Shown piece after piece: positions 47,192 through 59,105 of a stretch of 64,000 nt of DNA. Position numbers and translations under genes: made by a program. The DNA lies in NCBI GenBank assembly GCA_022432975.1, contig CM039508.1, positions 17,397,330 through 17,461,329 of the forward strand. The letters are read 5' to 3'. The notes beneath the pieces were generated by a model. It worked only from the letters and a program-made list of their open reading frames with translations, was not told where the DNA came from and did not search any database. This stretch comes from Begonia masoniana (Eukaryota > Streptophyta > Magnoliopsida > Cucurbitales > Begoniaceae). Within the stretch, counting starts at the first letter, position 1. Every line of letters starts with the position of its first letter.

Positions 47192-49587
47192 TGTAACACC
47201 CGACAAGACGACCAGGTGACTTTCCTAACTATTTTAACGGTCATGAATATTCAATCTTCACGATTTAGAATTTTGTGCCAAGCTTAATTAATTTCGTGTG
47301 GATTTAAACTAGGTTGAGTGGCAAAGTTGTAATAATAGTGGATTCAGACCGGGTATTTAAAGAAATGGAAAGGGTTCAAACCTACATTAAATCTCACTGT
47401 ACCCGTCATTACTCTCGGTGAATTTCTCTCCCGAGCTCTCGCTCTCTGTCAGCTGGAAATCTCTCCTTCGATGATCGGTGTCCTTGCTACTTCTCGGCTA
47501 CTTTGTGCTCGAGGTACGAGTTTGGCAATGTAGCTATCTATAAGTCGTTAAGCTCTGTTTTCAGCTATGTGTTGAAGTTCTGAATTTTTCAATGGCCGTG
47601 TAATAATAAGGACGTTTTAAAATCCGAGATCGGTAATGTCATTCCGAATCGATTCTGGACATTTAAAATAACCAACCCTGGGTAATCGATAGTTGAGTCT
47701 GTCTATTTCGGTTTTTGGATTTCAGACTGCACAGAGTATTAAACTATGGATTCGGGAATGACTTTAGCTATTAGACCCTAGGATGACCTGTGATTAGAAC
47801 TAATAGGATTTTGTTTTAACTACTACAATGTAAATGTTTTAGGGGAAGAAGTCCGAAGAGAAGAGCTCAAGTTGCTAAGGAAACCAAGTAAGTGAATGTA
47901 TAGGTTTCTCGATCATTAGGACCCTACATCAAAGGATGATAGATAGTAACTGACATGACGATTAGAGGCCATTTATGCTACTGTCTCGTACTTATGTTAA
48001 TGTTTAGTTTAATGGTAAGTTTTCATGTTTGGAGGATGCTCTGTTCTGTAGCTTGATGATTTAAGAATTTCCATGTACATGCATCATGACTATTTTATGC
48101 ATATGAAAATGTTTTAAGAGCATGGTTTTCTCATGAATAAAGTAAGAAGATAAAACTTATGCAACGTGGGCTAAGTGAGGGTTGGGGGCGGTTCGGCGTA
48201 TGTCACAGTCCAAAAGAGGGACATATGAATACGACCCGCAGTAGGGACCAAGATCAAACTCACTGTCGAACCCCCTTTACCGGCACAAATCCTCTTTTAA
48301 TCCACACAACTTAAATGAAGAATATGATCAATGATTATGAATGATGATTACGAGCAAAGATATGAACAAGAAAAGACTTATGAGCATGTGTTTCTCGAAT
48401 TATACATTCATGCATTCATGTTAGTGTTGCATTCCTTACTAAGTATTAGGCTTATAGTTAAACCTTATGATGTAGGTGAAGAGTTCACAGGTGAGGATTC
48501 CCAATCCAGAGATGATGCTTAAAGCCGGTTGCAAGAGGATGCTCAGAATGACAGTGCAAGGCTGGATAGGCAATTAAGACCCCCTGGTTAATGCGTGCAT
48601 AATGTCAGTATGATTTTAAATATGAAAGTCTGGGTAGGATAAGATTATTTTAAAACATTGAGTTTGAGATGGTTTGATTTGATTACTGAGTCTGAGAATG
48701 TTTTTTTTAAGGATATGGAACGTGTTATTAACCTAAGTCTTCTGCTATATGTATTCTGGATGAGTCTATGATTCTCACTCATTGAGGTTTATAGTTACCA
48801 AGTTAAGATTTGGGTGAGTTGTGGTATTTTCTGTTGGATGAAGTTCGTTGATGATTATAGTGTTTTACTGCCGTATGAAAGAAGCTGGATGAGGCAATCA
48901 CCCGGCTGACGTCATCGGCGGATGTCAAATGATAGAAGTTGAACGATTGAGTCTTCCGGTTTAGTCACCGAATGATGTAGTATGTTTAGTCACCGGATGA
49001 TGTGATGTAGTATGTTTAGTCACCGGATGATGTAGTATGTTTAGTCACCGGATGATGCAGTATGTTTAGTCACCGGATGATGCAGTATGTTTAGTCACCG
49101 GATGATATAGTATGTTTAGTCACCGGATGATGTAGTATGTTTAGTCACCGGATGATGGGAATGTAGTTTGTGGTTTGTCACCGGATGATGTGAGTATTTT
49201 CTTGTCGTTTAGCGCACGAGTAATGTTTTAATTAGTCACACGAGGCGCACATAACCACCGGTCGATGTAGTGTAAATATGAACATCTAGTGGAGAATGTT
49301 CGAGAGCGGGCGATGTTTTTAATTAGACACGTGCAATGCCCGTGACCACCGGTGGATGTCTATTGCTGGTTGGAATCAGACGTGTCACGTGGCGGGGACG
49401 TGATCATCGGTCGATGTGAGTTTATGACTCTATCGGTAGATGCAGTTTAAGAGATGCTAAAAATAATAATAATAATAATAATAATATGATATTAACACTA
49501 ATAATGATCAAGGTGTGTGAGGTAAGAACAAAATGATTAAGAGGTTAAGTAATGAATTGTGTGGCGATTTCTTCTGGGGTCGTGACA
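47192..49587 (+). repeat. Element C 3' LTR
   Basis: 2396 bp, ends GGGGTCGTGACA. A 63-residue frame at 48331-48522 duplicates the one at 41313-41504 because both lie in the LTR. An (AAT)n run near 49461-49484 differs in length from the 5' copy. Confidence 0.94.
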
Positions 49588-50221
49588 AAAGCTCTCCTTC
49601 TGCTGCTCTCTATCGACGCCTAGCCGAATCCCAAATTGCCGAACACCCTTTCTTTAGGTCTGCTAGGTTTTTAATGTTTTCTTTCAACTCGATCAATGGT
49701 GAAGATTAAGTCTGTCTTCAGGTGAACGGCTCGGATTAAAACAAATCATCTTTCCAAATTTGTAGATTGATAGGCGATCGATCGCTGGCATGTATAGCGA
49801 TCGATCGCTGCTTTTCCTTGCATGTATGGCGATCTCCTTGCATGTTTAGCGATCGATCGCTGTAATATATAGTGATCGATCGCTGCTTTTCGTTTAGCAA
49901 TCGATCGCTGACATGTCTAGCGATCGATCGCCACCTTTTCTGTAATTGTTTTCTCTAAATTCGTAAGTCTTTCAAACGATCAATCGCTTAATGATGGCCA
50001 ATTGATCGCTTCATACTTTGGTTGGTTTCTCAAACTTCACTGTTTCTCCAACTTTTCTTCTCTTCAGCTTCGACTTTTACTTCTTCTCTTTGTTCTTCCT
50101 GTTCTAAATAAAAGTTCTGCACACTTGCACAAAATATATCAAATCCCTTCAAATACTTGAGAAAAACTTATCAAATCAAGTATAAAAAGTATAAACAAGT
50201 GTGTAAAATACACACTTATCA
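49588..50221 (-). repeat. F 5' LTR, last fragment (5' end)
   Basis: Matches about 20690-21312 of the other LTR and includes the second GCGATCGATCGC cluster (49768-50010). Ends TTATCA against the duplication atttt. Confidence 0.93.
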
Positions 50222-51373
50222 ATTTTATTAGGAAGGGAATTTCTAAAATTTATAATCGAAGGAAGAAGTTCAACGAGATTTCGGGGAGGGCCAAATTTAC
50301 GGGAGGGAAAAACGGTAAAAACAAATTTAATTTATTGTTTTAAGAGAAAACATTAAATTTTCTCTTAAAATAAACAAAATTTCTTCGAAGAGGCCATTCT
50401 ATTGTTCGAACGCGAGGGCAGAACGAAGAAGGGGAGAGGACGTTGATCAGCCGAGTGAAACCACTGACGACTTCCGACGTTCTCTTGCCAGACGACGGCG
50501 GCAAGTGGGTTCTGGGTTGTCTCCGTGAACAAACCCACCGATAAGGTTCCGTTTTGCCCTGTTTCTTGTTCTGTTTATGGCCGAGAGTGACGAGCTGGAT
50601 TGGGCTCTGATCACCAAATGTTTTTGGCTGTTCTGGATAGTGAATGGCTGAGTTTAAGGCTGGCGAAGGTCACCGGGCAATGGAGAGCTCGGGTTGAGTT
50701 GAAACAGGGAACCCGAGTTTGAGCCTCGGGTTTTCTGAATTGGAAACTCTGATTTGTTGTTGAGATTATGCATAATAGATTAGAATGTGATAGGTTGGTG
50801 ACGAATTGAGACAGTTTTGTTGAAAAACCGAAAATGGAAAATTTGAAATTCTAAACCGGTTCTATTTTTGGGGGTTTTGACTTAGCTATAGTTAATCGTT
50901 TTAAATTCTCTTTTGGTATGTTAAACTAGGTTTTTAGGGGAGTACGTGGCCATTGAAATTGTTTGATTCTGATAGCTGACGTGAAAGTTACGCGTGTCCA
51001 AAGTTTTGGGACGTTTTTAGCCAAACCAAATTAGTGACTCGTTTAATTTAGTTTTAGTTGGGTTTGACTAGAAATAATAGTTTGATAGTGAATTGGTGAA
51101 CGTAAGCTTGATTTTAATGAAGTTTGAATTTTTGTCTTAGGTTGAGCCGTAGGTGGACAAGAAACCGAGCATCCCCAGCGAGCAAGGAGACTAGGTAAGT
51201 AATGTTTGTTTGTACTTTGCCTTTGGGCCTATATCACAACTCGGTAGGAACGCTTGGGTGTCGTTGCATGGTATGTGTATGTGTCGTATGGTTGTTGAGG
51301 ATGTTGTTGTATGTTATGGGTGGTGTGGTATGGTGAGCAGTGAATGAATATTAATGTACGTAATTAACTAAGA

Positions 51374-52113
51374 GGGTGATGTGCTCCGCAAATTCTGGGT
51401 TGTACTCGGGCCGGAGGTGATATGCTCCGTGAATTTTGGGTTGTTCTCAGGCTGGAGGTGAGGTGCTTCGCAAATTCTGGGTTGGACTCGGGCCGAAGGT
51501 GACGGGCTCCACGAATTTTGGGTTGGACTCGAGCCGGAGGTGATGTGCTCCTTGAATTTTGGGTTGGACTCGGACCGGAGGTGACATGCTTCGCGAATTC
51601 TAGGTTGGACTCGGGTCGGAGGTGAGGTGCTTCGCGAATTTTGGGTTGGACTCGGGCCGGAGGTGACAGGCTCTGTGAATTTTGGGTTGGACTCGGTCCG
51701 GAGGTGACGTGCTCCACAAATTCTGGGTTGGACTCGGGCCGAAGGTGAAGGGCTCCACGAATTTTGGGTTGGACTCGGGCTGGAGGTGACGTGCTCCATG
51801 AATTCCGGGTTGGACTCAAACCGGAGAAGGCATGCTCCGCGAATTCCAGGTTTGACTCGGGCCAGAGGTGAGGTGCTCTGTGAATTCTAGGTTGGACTCA
51901 GGCCGGAGGTGACGGGCTTTGCGAATTCCCGGTTGGACTCGGGCTGGAGGTGAGGGGCTCTACGGGTTCTGGGTTGGACTCAGGCTGAAGGTGACGTGCT
52001 CCATAAATTCTTGGTTGGACTCGGGCCAGAGGTGACGTGCTCCGTGAATTCTGGTTTGGACTCGGGCCGGAGGGTGATGTGCTCCGCGAATCCCGGGTGG
52101 GACTTGGGATGGA
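51374..52113. repeat. 41-bp tandem array, about 18 copies, in LTR G
   Basis: Units of 41 bp with GGAGGTGA, GTGCTCC, GAATTYTGGGTTGGACTCG words. Units differ from each other at many positions, so this array is older than the 28-bp and 38-bp ones. It lies inside the second putative intron of the LTR, between the donor at 51195 and an acceptor near 52612. Confidence 0.93.
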
Positions 52114-52670
52114 GGGTAAGAAGAAAGAGAATGAACGAATTGAACGAGAACGAGTATGAGAATGAAATAAGTGTGGGTATGGTAGGGGTGGTAGGATATT
52201 GCATATGTATGTGATGTGACGTGTAAGTGAAGTCGTCGTTAGTTGACTATGATTAGCATGCATCATGTTTTAAAGGTTACGCAAAAACGTTTTGAGCATG
52301 TTTTAAGCGCGAGAGAATAGTGGATGTAAGGTACGGTGTGGACAAACGACAGTGGGTTCAAGTGTGACTCATGGGCCCTATTCCTGGAGGAACCGAGACG
52401 GCGGTGACGTGCCGATAAATAGTGCAGTGTACGGACCGATTGCTCGGTGCAGTTGCATTCCAAACCTCGGTGAGATGCGACGCGGTGATGTGATGACAAC
52501 GTGTGTAGAGGCGTGCATGTATTAGGATTGCATAACTAGTTTTCATGCTTCATGTTTATTTTTAGCACTCAACTTTCTAAGTTTTGAGCTTATAGTGTGT
52601 TCTGTGGTGTAAGCACTGTCGAGAAGGAAGGTGAGTACTGAGAGCCTGACCAGGAGTAGATGACAGTTGG

Positions 52671-55294
52671 TGTAATACCCGGCTGTACGGAATACTAATA
52701 TTATAATGTAAATGACATTTTTGTAAATGTGTCGAATCAAGTAGGTTTTGTGAAAAGAAAGCGTCATCACAATCCTAATAATTAATATGGATTTTAGGAA
52801 AATTTCAGGAATTTTAGGAGTCGTAACGCTAATTTTACAAGAATTACGTTTATCGTAATATAAAGGATACTTCGGTAAAAATAGTAAACGAGGTCCGAAT
52901 TGCGAATGGACAGTTTTAATCGGACCCTTATAATAAGTTGAAGTTATTGGTGAATTAAGGAAATTTGGAGAATCCGAATCGTTAGACAATTAATGAAACG
53001 AGGGACGAAATAAATAGAAAATCAAAGGAATGACAAAATGGTAATTTGCCAAGACATATTATAATTAAAAACCAAAATCTTTTCTTTCTCCTCTACCATT
53101 TCCACGGCTTCTCTCTCTCTCCCCTGCGTTCTCCGGCGATTTTCTTTTCTTTTCTTTCGCCTCCTCACGGTTCTCTCCTCTCCGACGATCGTTCTTCCTC
53201 CGATTGACTCATTTTCTTCGTGCTTCCTCCTCCAATCAACGCTCTAGGTATGATTCTATAGTTTTGGAAGCTTATTGTTCGGTTTTTAAGGAGTTTAAAC
53301 GATTAGGGTTCGTTTAGGGTTTTGTCAAAAATATAGTTTAGAGCTACAAATCGATAGGTTTACCTTAGTTGTGAATATAATGGACGTATTGAACGTTATT
53401 GGACAAAGTTAAGTCGATTTATGAGAAATGTTAAAGTTTGAGAATTTTGAGTTTTTTTCGAAAAAACTTGGTAATGGAAATTTTGAGGTATCGAGCATGG
53501 AATGCTCAATAAAATGCTTCAATGAATCAAATTAGGGCTTTAAGGAATTTTCTTAGTTAAGGTTTCGTTAAATTTGGACGTTTAATAGTTTAAACTCGTT
53601 TTAACGCCAAATTGTGAATTTGCCTTAAGTAAACAACGCTCGTGGACGGAGCTTGGATTGCATCGGACACGAGGTAAGTTCTCGTGACTTACTCTGGCCA
53701 ATTGGCCTACACCGTACGTCGGAGTCGTCTCTAGAAGTTTTGGTGACGTGTTTGTTTCAATTACTTTGGTTGGGTAGTTAGGTTTAGTTCTTTTATAGGT
53801 TATAATTTTTGTAGTCTTGATGGTATATATGCTGTATGTTTAAATTATGCTATAAACTGTTCACGCATCACGTATTTTGAAAGAGCATGAAAATGAATTT
53901 CCGCACTATGTTTTAAAGAAAATGGCGATGTGGCCTGAAAGGGGGCTATTGATCTATTGTGTGGATCGATTACGGGTCTGTCACAATACCACATCTAATA
54001 TGAATCGATGTATGTTTATGGTCATGCGAGGTGGGGTTCAGGCATGGCTGTGCGTGTTTCAAGCATGTACCCACCTCCTCTAGGTGGAAAGGATTGTCCA
54101 ACCGCAGGATGTGCCCTCTTCATTTAGGGGGTTGAGATCTCGATGACAACGTATGTAAAGATAAGAAAATGTTGCATGATTTACGAACTCATATGCATAA
54201 CATGCATTTACATTTACGAAGCTTGTTGAGATTTTTATCTCATGGTGTCTTTATGGTATAGGTGACATAGATCCAGGTGAGGAGGATTTCCATCTACCAG
54301 ACGATCGTACAGATTGAAAGAGGATGTCCTGTGGGAGTGCGCTGGGCAGTCGGTGCGTTTTGACTCGTGGGGAATCATGTAAAGGTATTTTGGGACACGA
54401 TAGTCAGATAGTAGGAAAATTGTATAGTTAGAACATTTTAGGATGTTTGGTTCCGACTAGTTGATAGGTTTACGTTCTGAAGTTTTTAAACGTTTTAGAA
54501 ACTTGTTTTGTAAAATGTTTGATAATAGGGATATGTTCGGTTTTTAAACATATCCATGCAGTTCGTTTTCATGAAAATATATTTCGTTCTAAACGTGTTT
54601 CGAGTCGGTTTAAATGAGGCTATGGAGGAGATACGAGTATTTGAGGTTTTATGTTAAATTGTATTTTGAAAATGTATGAGGAGTGTGATGAAATTGTGAA
54701 GGGTGTGTGTTAGGTGTTTGTAGGTATATCGTGCAAGGGAATAAAGGAAAAGAAAGAATGGAAGAGGAAGAGAAAAGGAAAAGGGGAGGAGGAACTCCCT
54801 GGAATTGAAATTCTAGGGAGAGTGGCGATCGATCTCCTAGGGAGGGAATCGATCGCCCCTCTTGGACGAGCTCTCTGGAGAAATTCCAGAGAGCTTGACA
54901 ATCGATCGCCCAGGGAGGGGCGATCGATCGCCCCTGTGTATGGAACGATCGCCGTTGAGGCGATCGCTGGGGACAAATGCGATCGCTGAAGGGCGATCGA
55001 TCGCCCCTCAGTTTCCTTCACTGGCGATCGATCGCCCCTTGTTTTTCAGGGACAAATGTCCCTTTTCCCCTGCTGTTTGCCGATTGCTTTGGTTGTTATT
55101 TTTAATTGTATTAAAATTTTTTTATATTTATTTTAAGTTTTGTTTAAATGGTTTATAAACATCGACTTCACCAATTTCAATTCCGATTTCGATTCCGATT
55201 TTAAAAGTTTATTTCCGCCCAAACGTTAGGTTTAAGGTTTTAAGTATAAAAAAATAATTACGGAAAAATTAGAAATAGTATTAGGGTCATCATA
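52671..55294 (+). mobile_element. Solo LTR E (family-3 relative) inside G
   Basis: 2624 bp, TGTAATACCCGG to GGGTCATCATA (the terminal CA now TA), flanked by gttgg at 52666-52670 and 55295-55299. It contains a donor at 53248, donor GAG|GTAAGT at 53674, the GGCCAATTGGCCTACACC word, the conserved GCATCACG/GAATTTCCGC block near 53866, acceptor ATAG ending 54261, and a GATCGATCGCC cluster. There is no tandem array. No internal domain, so a solo LTR. Confidence 0.9.
54820..55045. repeat. GCGATCGATCGCC cluster in LTR E
   Basis: Seven or more GGCGATCGATCGCCCC-type words, matching the cluster in LTR J. High local CpG and GATC density. Confidence 0.85.
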
Positions 55295-55879
55295 GTTGGT
55301 GACTTGCAACTAGGGCCCCGGTTGATGGCAGTGTTAGGGCGACCCGACCCAGGAATAGCGTGGCATGGTGTTGATAGGGAGTAGGACTTCTTTTTGTTTC
55401 TTTTGAGGGGGGTATTGTGTATTTGTTGTATATAGCCATAGTTAAGGGTGATGTGTCACCCTATACTGTGGATTTTCTTCATTTTGGGTCGGTAGTACAG
55501 TGTTCCTTGCTGATATGATGATTGTCTAAAGATTTCGTATGTTGGTTAGATGAGTAGGAATATTTTGGATTTGGTTGAGGATTGATTTTTATGCAGGAAG
55601 TTAGCATTTTGGGGGCTCTATTTTCAGGCGTTACTCTGCTGAAATTTTCGGGGAGGATTCTGTGAAGTCTAACTGTTAGGATTTGGGGAAATTAGTGAGT
55701 CTAGGCAGCTAGGTAAGATATAAGAGAACTTCGGGCATTTAATTTTAATTTCACTGCGTGAGTTTTGTGGAAAGTTATTTCTAGCATTGGAAGTTTAAGC
55801 GAATGGGATAGTTGAGAGAGTCGTGTTAGCTAGAGTAGTCCTTATAGCGAACAGGGTCATGAAAACTCGGGGCGTTACA
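55295..55879 (+). repeat. 3' end of LTR G
   Basis: Last part of solo LTR G after E, ending CTCGGGGCGTTACA. It contains an inverted GGGTGATGTGTCACCC word near 55446. No gene. Confidence 0.65.
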
Positions 55880-56068
55880 TCCACTATGAAGTTACTACAC
55901 AAAAAAATCAAGGCATATAACCACCGTAGCAAAATATTCATCACCAAAAGATATAGAATATCCATATGCAATAGAACTTTTTAGAAGTTCAAAAGAAATC
56001 CATCATTAAGTAGAAATATTAATAGAGAAAAGACCAACTCGATTATAGTAGTTGGTAACTGCTTACTA

Positions 56069-57771
56069 TCATTTTCTTCGGACAAATTTTCTTATAACCT
56101 GAAATACTGGAGTTTCCTCCTCGATTATCCCAGGAACATCTTCAATAACATCTTCAGAATGAGAAACCGGAGCTTCCTTTACTGTCACCTCTAGAACATC
56201 TTTAGTGACATTAGGAGCAACATCTGATTCTTTAACTTGTTCCTGCAAATTCGAACCTTCATATGCTACTTTCGTAGACTGTCTTTTCCCGTAAAGATCA
56301 TTGAGTAGTCCAGAGACCACTATTTTCTTTTTCTCAATAACAGCCTGCTGATGATTCAAGAAATGTAGCATATCTTCAAGAACTTTGATTGAATGAGATA
56401 ACATTGCACAGTGAGAAGCCTTATCATTGTTAGAAACATTTTCATGAACATTGTTCAAATCATTCACATGATGTCCTGCTAAAAGCTTATAGCTTATCCT
56501 TATCTCCTCTTTTTAAATGAACATTTCTTCTTTTTCTCTAATTATTGATCGTTGAGAAGATAAAATGTTGTAGATTGAGCTAGGAAATGGAAGAGCTGAC
56601 TGTCCATCTTTTGCCTTCAGCATGCTTAACAATTTGATCAAAGAAGAATTTTCCTATATCAAAAGCATTTGTGTTCCTGATTTTAAACAATAAAAAAACC
56701 ATTGTTTTATTCACACCTGTCCAATGTGAGGTGGGAAGCTAGTTTCTCATAGCTATTTTGTGCAATATGGCATATTTTATTGTAAGTTGCGAAGCAGGGA
56801 AGTCTTTCCCAATAGGCCATTCCCGTCTTACTCCTCCTGTGACATCAGCAATTATTCAGCTGAAATCGAGAGTAAATTCCTCATTATCAATCCAACGGCT
56901 GTACAGATGTGTATTTATCACAGTATGAGAGAATTTAAACATATGTCCCCTCAGAAACACTTTGCCAAAATTTGGATGTTCTGGGTTCTTCACATTCAAA
57001 TCTACATTGCAATCGAATTCTTGAATCACTCTCCAAACAAATGGTTGTAACCCTCTAAAAGTTCTTCCTAGTCCTTGACTAACAAGATGATACGCAATCT
57101 TTTCACATTCAGAAAAATCCCTTTCATGAATATTCCTCTCTAGCCATATATTCCTTTTTGAAAAATTTTCCCAACGATTGGCATGAAAAGTATATTTAAA
57201 ATCATTTTTAACAGAGCGAGCATAATGCTTACTTGTCTTGACACTTGATTTCTCCTTTGACACTGATAGAGAACGGGTAGAGCTTTTAACTAGAAGACTT
57301 GTTTTTGACTTTTTGTGCTTGGGTTCAGAGAACTTTGTAGAAATAAGATTCGATACTTCTTTGTGCTTGGGTTTAACAGATTCGATATCTTTTAAACTTC
57401 GGCCCTTTTTTCCCTTTGAAGTTAGAGTGATTTTTGATCGATCCAGTGCCCTGGGAGGAACAACACGTGTTTTGAATTGATCATTGTTTGTTTTTCGAAA
57501 CCACCTCTTTATACTAAAGGACTCAACTTGATGAATAGGAAGAGCATTTACTGCACTTTTTGATGCCTTATTCTTGAAGACAGAAGGCTGAGTTCTTACT
57601 GACAATGGCGTGTACACAACAATGGCCATCTCTGACCCTGGAGAGGTTTGAACTAGATTTCTTCTGAGACAGATTATAGGGCATTACCCACAGAAAAATC
57701 TTTGAGAACTTCTTCAATGATAGCCATGGAGAATCAGAAATCCTTAACTTTTTTAGAATGAGAGACTTCAA
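56069..57771 (-). pseudogene. Sirevirus envelope-like region, decayed
   Basis: Downstream of pol and upstream of the 3' LTR on the minus strand. The main frame (57629-56856, 257 residues) has a Ser/Lys-rich N-terminal half and a C-terminal half resembling the putative plant transposon domain found after pol in sireviruses (a KVFLRGHMFKFS-type segment followed by VIN). A 132-residue frame (56467-56069) lies in another phase and is acidic, with a basic end. Frames are out of register, and a possible start near 57726 soon meets stops, so the gene is broken. The function of this region in sireviruses is not established. Confidence 0.65.
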
Positions 57772-58300
57772 AATCGGTTGTGCTTCGGGTTGACAGAGAG
57801 AGAAATATTTAGAGAGCGATGGAAAATATTAAAAATATTCCCGTTTGATTTTGATAAAACATAAAATTTTAAATCCCAACAAATCTCAAAAATATATCTT
57901 CAAGTTCTATGTATTTTTTTCAGAAAATAAATTCGAAATCCCTTGGAATTTTGAGAATAATTTCGATGATATTATGGAAATAAACGATAAATTCCATATA
58001 TATTTCTTCAACTTCTCATAAACATTGGAAAATAAATCCAAAGTTCAATAAGCTTGGAAATAAACCCGATTGAATGCCATGATCAAATCCCATTAAAATC
58101 TTCATCAATATATTTGAGATTAACTCCATATTTCCATAAAGACTGCCGAAAGCTTTATAGAACCCCTTGTGTCATGCAGGAAGTCACAAACCAAAAAAAA
58201 AAAAAAACTCAAAAGAAATCGCCTAAAACAAGTGGCAATTTTTTTTTTAATTTTATAAAAGCAAATTAAAAAAAAAAACTTACAACACAGAAGAACCTCT
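57772..58300 (-). other. Non-coding gap between sirevirus pol and envelope-like region
   Basis: AT-rich, with several A or T runs (58191-58206, 58236-58250, 58267-58280) and no recognisable frame. A spacer of this kind is usual in sireviruses. Confidence 0.6.
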
Positions 58301-59105
58301 TCACATGACACGGAGGCCTAAAACAGACCTAAATTCTTCAAATCTCATACCGTCCAAAGCTTTGGTAAAAATATCGGCAATTTTTTTTTCTGTCGCCATA
58401 TGCTCGAAGGTAATAATTTTGTTTTCTACAAGAGATCTAATGAAATGATGTTGGATATCAATATGTTTGGTCTGAGAATGCTAAATTAGATTCTTGAAAA
58501 TATTAATAGCACTCATATTGTCGCAATAGAGTGTCATTACATCTTTTGTGACACCGTAGTCTTTCAGCATTTGTTTCATCTAGAGAAGCTGTGTAAAGCT
58601 ACTCCCAGGTGCAATATATTCTGACTGGGCAGTAGACAGAGAAATGAAATTTTGCCTCTTCCTGAACCATGACACCAAGTTGTGTTCCAATTAAAAACAT
58701 CTAATGGAAGTACTCTTTTGATCATTCGAACTACCAGCCCAGTCCGCATCACAATAGCCAACTAGATTTGCATTTGTATTAAATGAATACCAGATACCAT
58801 AGTTGGTTGTTCCGCTAATATAATTGAGAATCTGTTTTACCAACACTAGGTGTGACTCTCAAGGATTTGCTTGAAATTGGGCACATAAACCAACACTGTA
58901 ACAAATATCTGGCCTACTGGCAGTTAGATACAAGAGGCTTCCAATCATACTCCTATATAAACGAGCATCAACAGGAATTCCTTTCTCATCTTTGAAAAGC
59001 TTCTCATGTGTCCCAATTGGTGTTCTACAAGGACGTGCATTCTCTAACTTAAACCTCTTTAACAAATTCTTGGCATACTTGCTTTGAGTAATGAAGATTC
59101 CTTCT
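58301..59105 (-). pseudogene. pol: Sirevirus pol 3' end: RT tail and RNase H
   Basis: The minus-strand frame shows the RT end (CRTPIGTHEKL, SMIGSLLYLTASRPDIC) and copia RNase H (YCDADWAGS, SLSTAQSEYIA, LYCDNMSAINI, KHIDIQHHFIR, ADIFTKALD), then a natural stop at 58301-58303. In-frame stops interrupt the RNase H part, so it is inactive. It is cut at its upstream end by LTR B2 at 59106; the earlier domains lie outside the window. Confidence 0.88.

Larger units (their letters stand above)
40173..49587 (+). mobile_element. Tekay-type gypsy element C, complete, nonsense-riddled
   Basis: A 9.4-kb element with a perfect duplication aaagc (40168-40172 and 49588-49592), inserted in F's 5' LTR. LTRs of 2393 and 2396 bp surround primer site, one continuous gag-to-chromodomain frame and polypurine tract. 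The LTR family differs from A, though both share the split-leader order and a CACCGGATGATG repeat word. Seven in-frame stops make it unable to produce a full polyprotein. The LTR pair differs by a few per cent by eye, so it is older than A. Confidence 0.95.
19883..50221 (-). mobile_element. Athila-type element F, internally deleted, with three passengers
   Basis: Minus-strand element bounded by a perfect duplication atttt (19878-19882 and 50222-50226). Its 5' LTR is on the right (27505-27551, 39391-40172, 49588-50221), split by D and C; its 3' LTR is on the left (19883-21312). The internal region (21313-27504) is split by solo LTR I. The primer site is GGCGCTGTTGCCGGGGA-like, typical of Athila and relatives. 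Coding content is gag, protease and a short tail; RT, RNase H and most of integrase are absent. Removing passengers leaves roughly 7 kb. Confidence 0.92.
19784..55879 (+). mobile_element. Solo LTR G, family-3-like, hosting F and E
   Basis: The LTR pieces are 19784-19882, 50222-52670 and 55295-55879, about 3.1 kb in all. It starts TGTAATAACCCG and ends CGGGGCGTTACA. It shares the ordered mini-exon and conserved block of D and I and carries its own 41-bp array. Flanks are ATCCA on the left and TCCAC on the right; TCCA is shared, so the duplication is imperfect or the edge is off by one. No internal domain is present, so it reads as a solo LTR inside sirevirus H. Confidence 0.7.
18135..59105 (-). 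mobile_element. Sirevirus-type copia element H, 3' half, interrupted
   Basis: Reading on the minus strand: RT end and RNase H (59105-58301), envelope-like frames (about 57771-56069), a polypurine region (19783-19593) and a 3' LTR (19592 to about 18135). The middle is split by solo LTR G with all its passengers (19784-55879). The upstream half (gag, protease, integrase, 5' LTR) would lie right of 59105, beyond LTR B2 and the window. A post-pol envelope-like frame and multiple pyrimidine-rich blocks near the 3' LTR are hallmarks of sireviruses. The left LTR edge is uncertain. Confidence 0.75.

Noticed and set aside
51364..52266. Pro/Ser/Arg-rich frames on the minus strand
   Set aside because: They are produced by the 41-bp array in LTR G; frame identity rotates from unit to unit.
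19784..55879. G as a full-length element with two LTRs
   Set aside because: Only one LTR-equivalent set of segments is present once F and E are removed, and no primer site or polypurine tract belongs to it.
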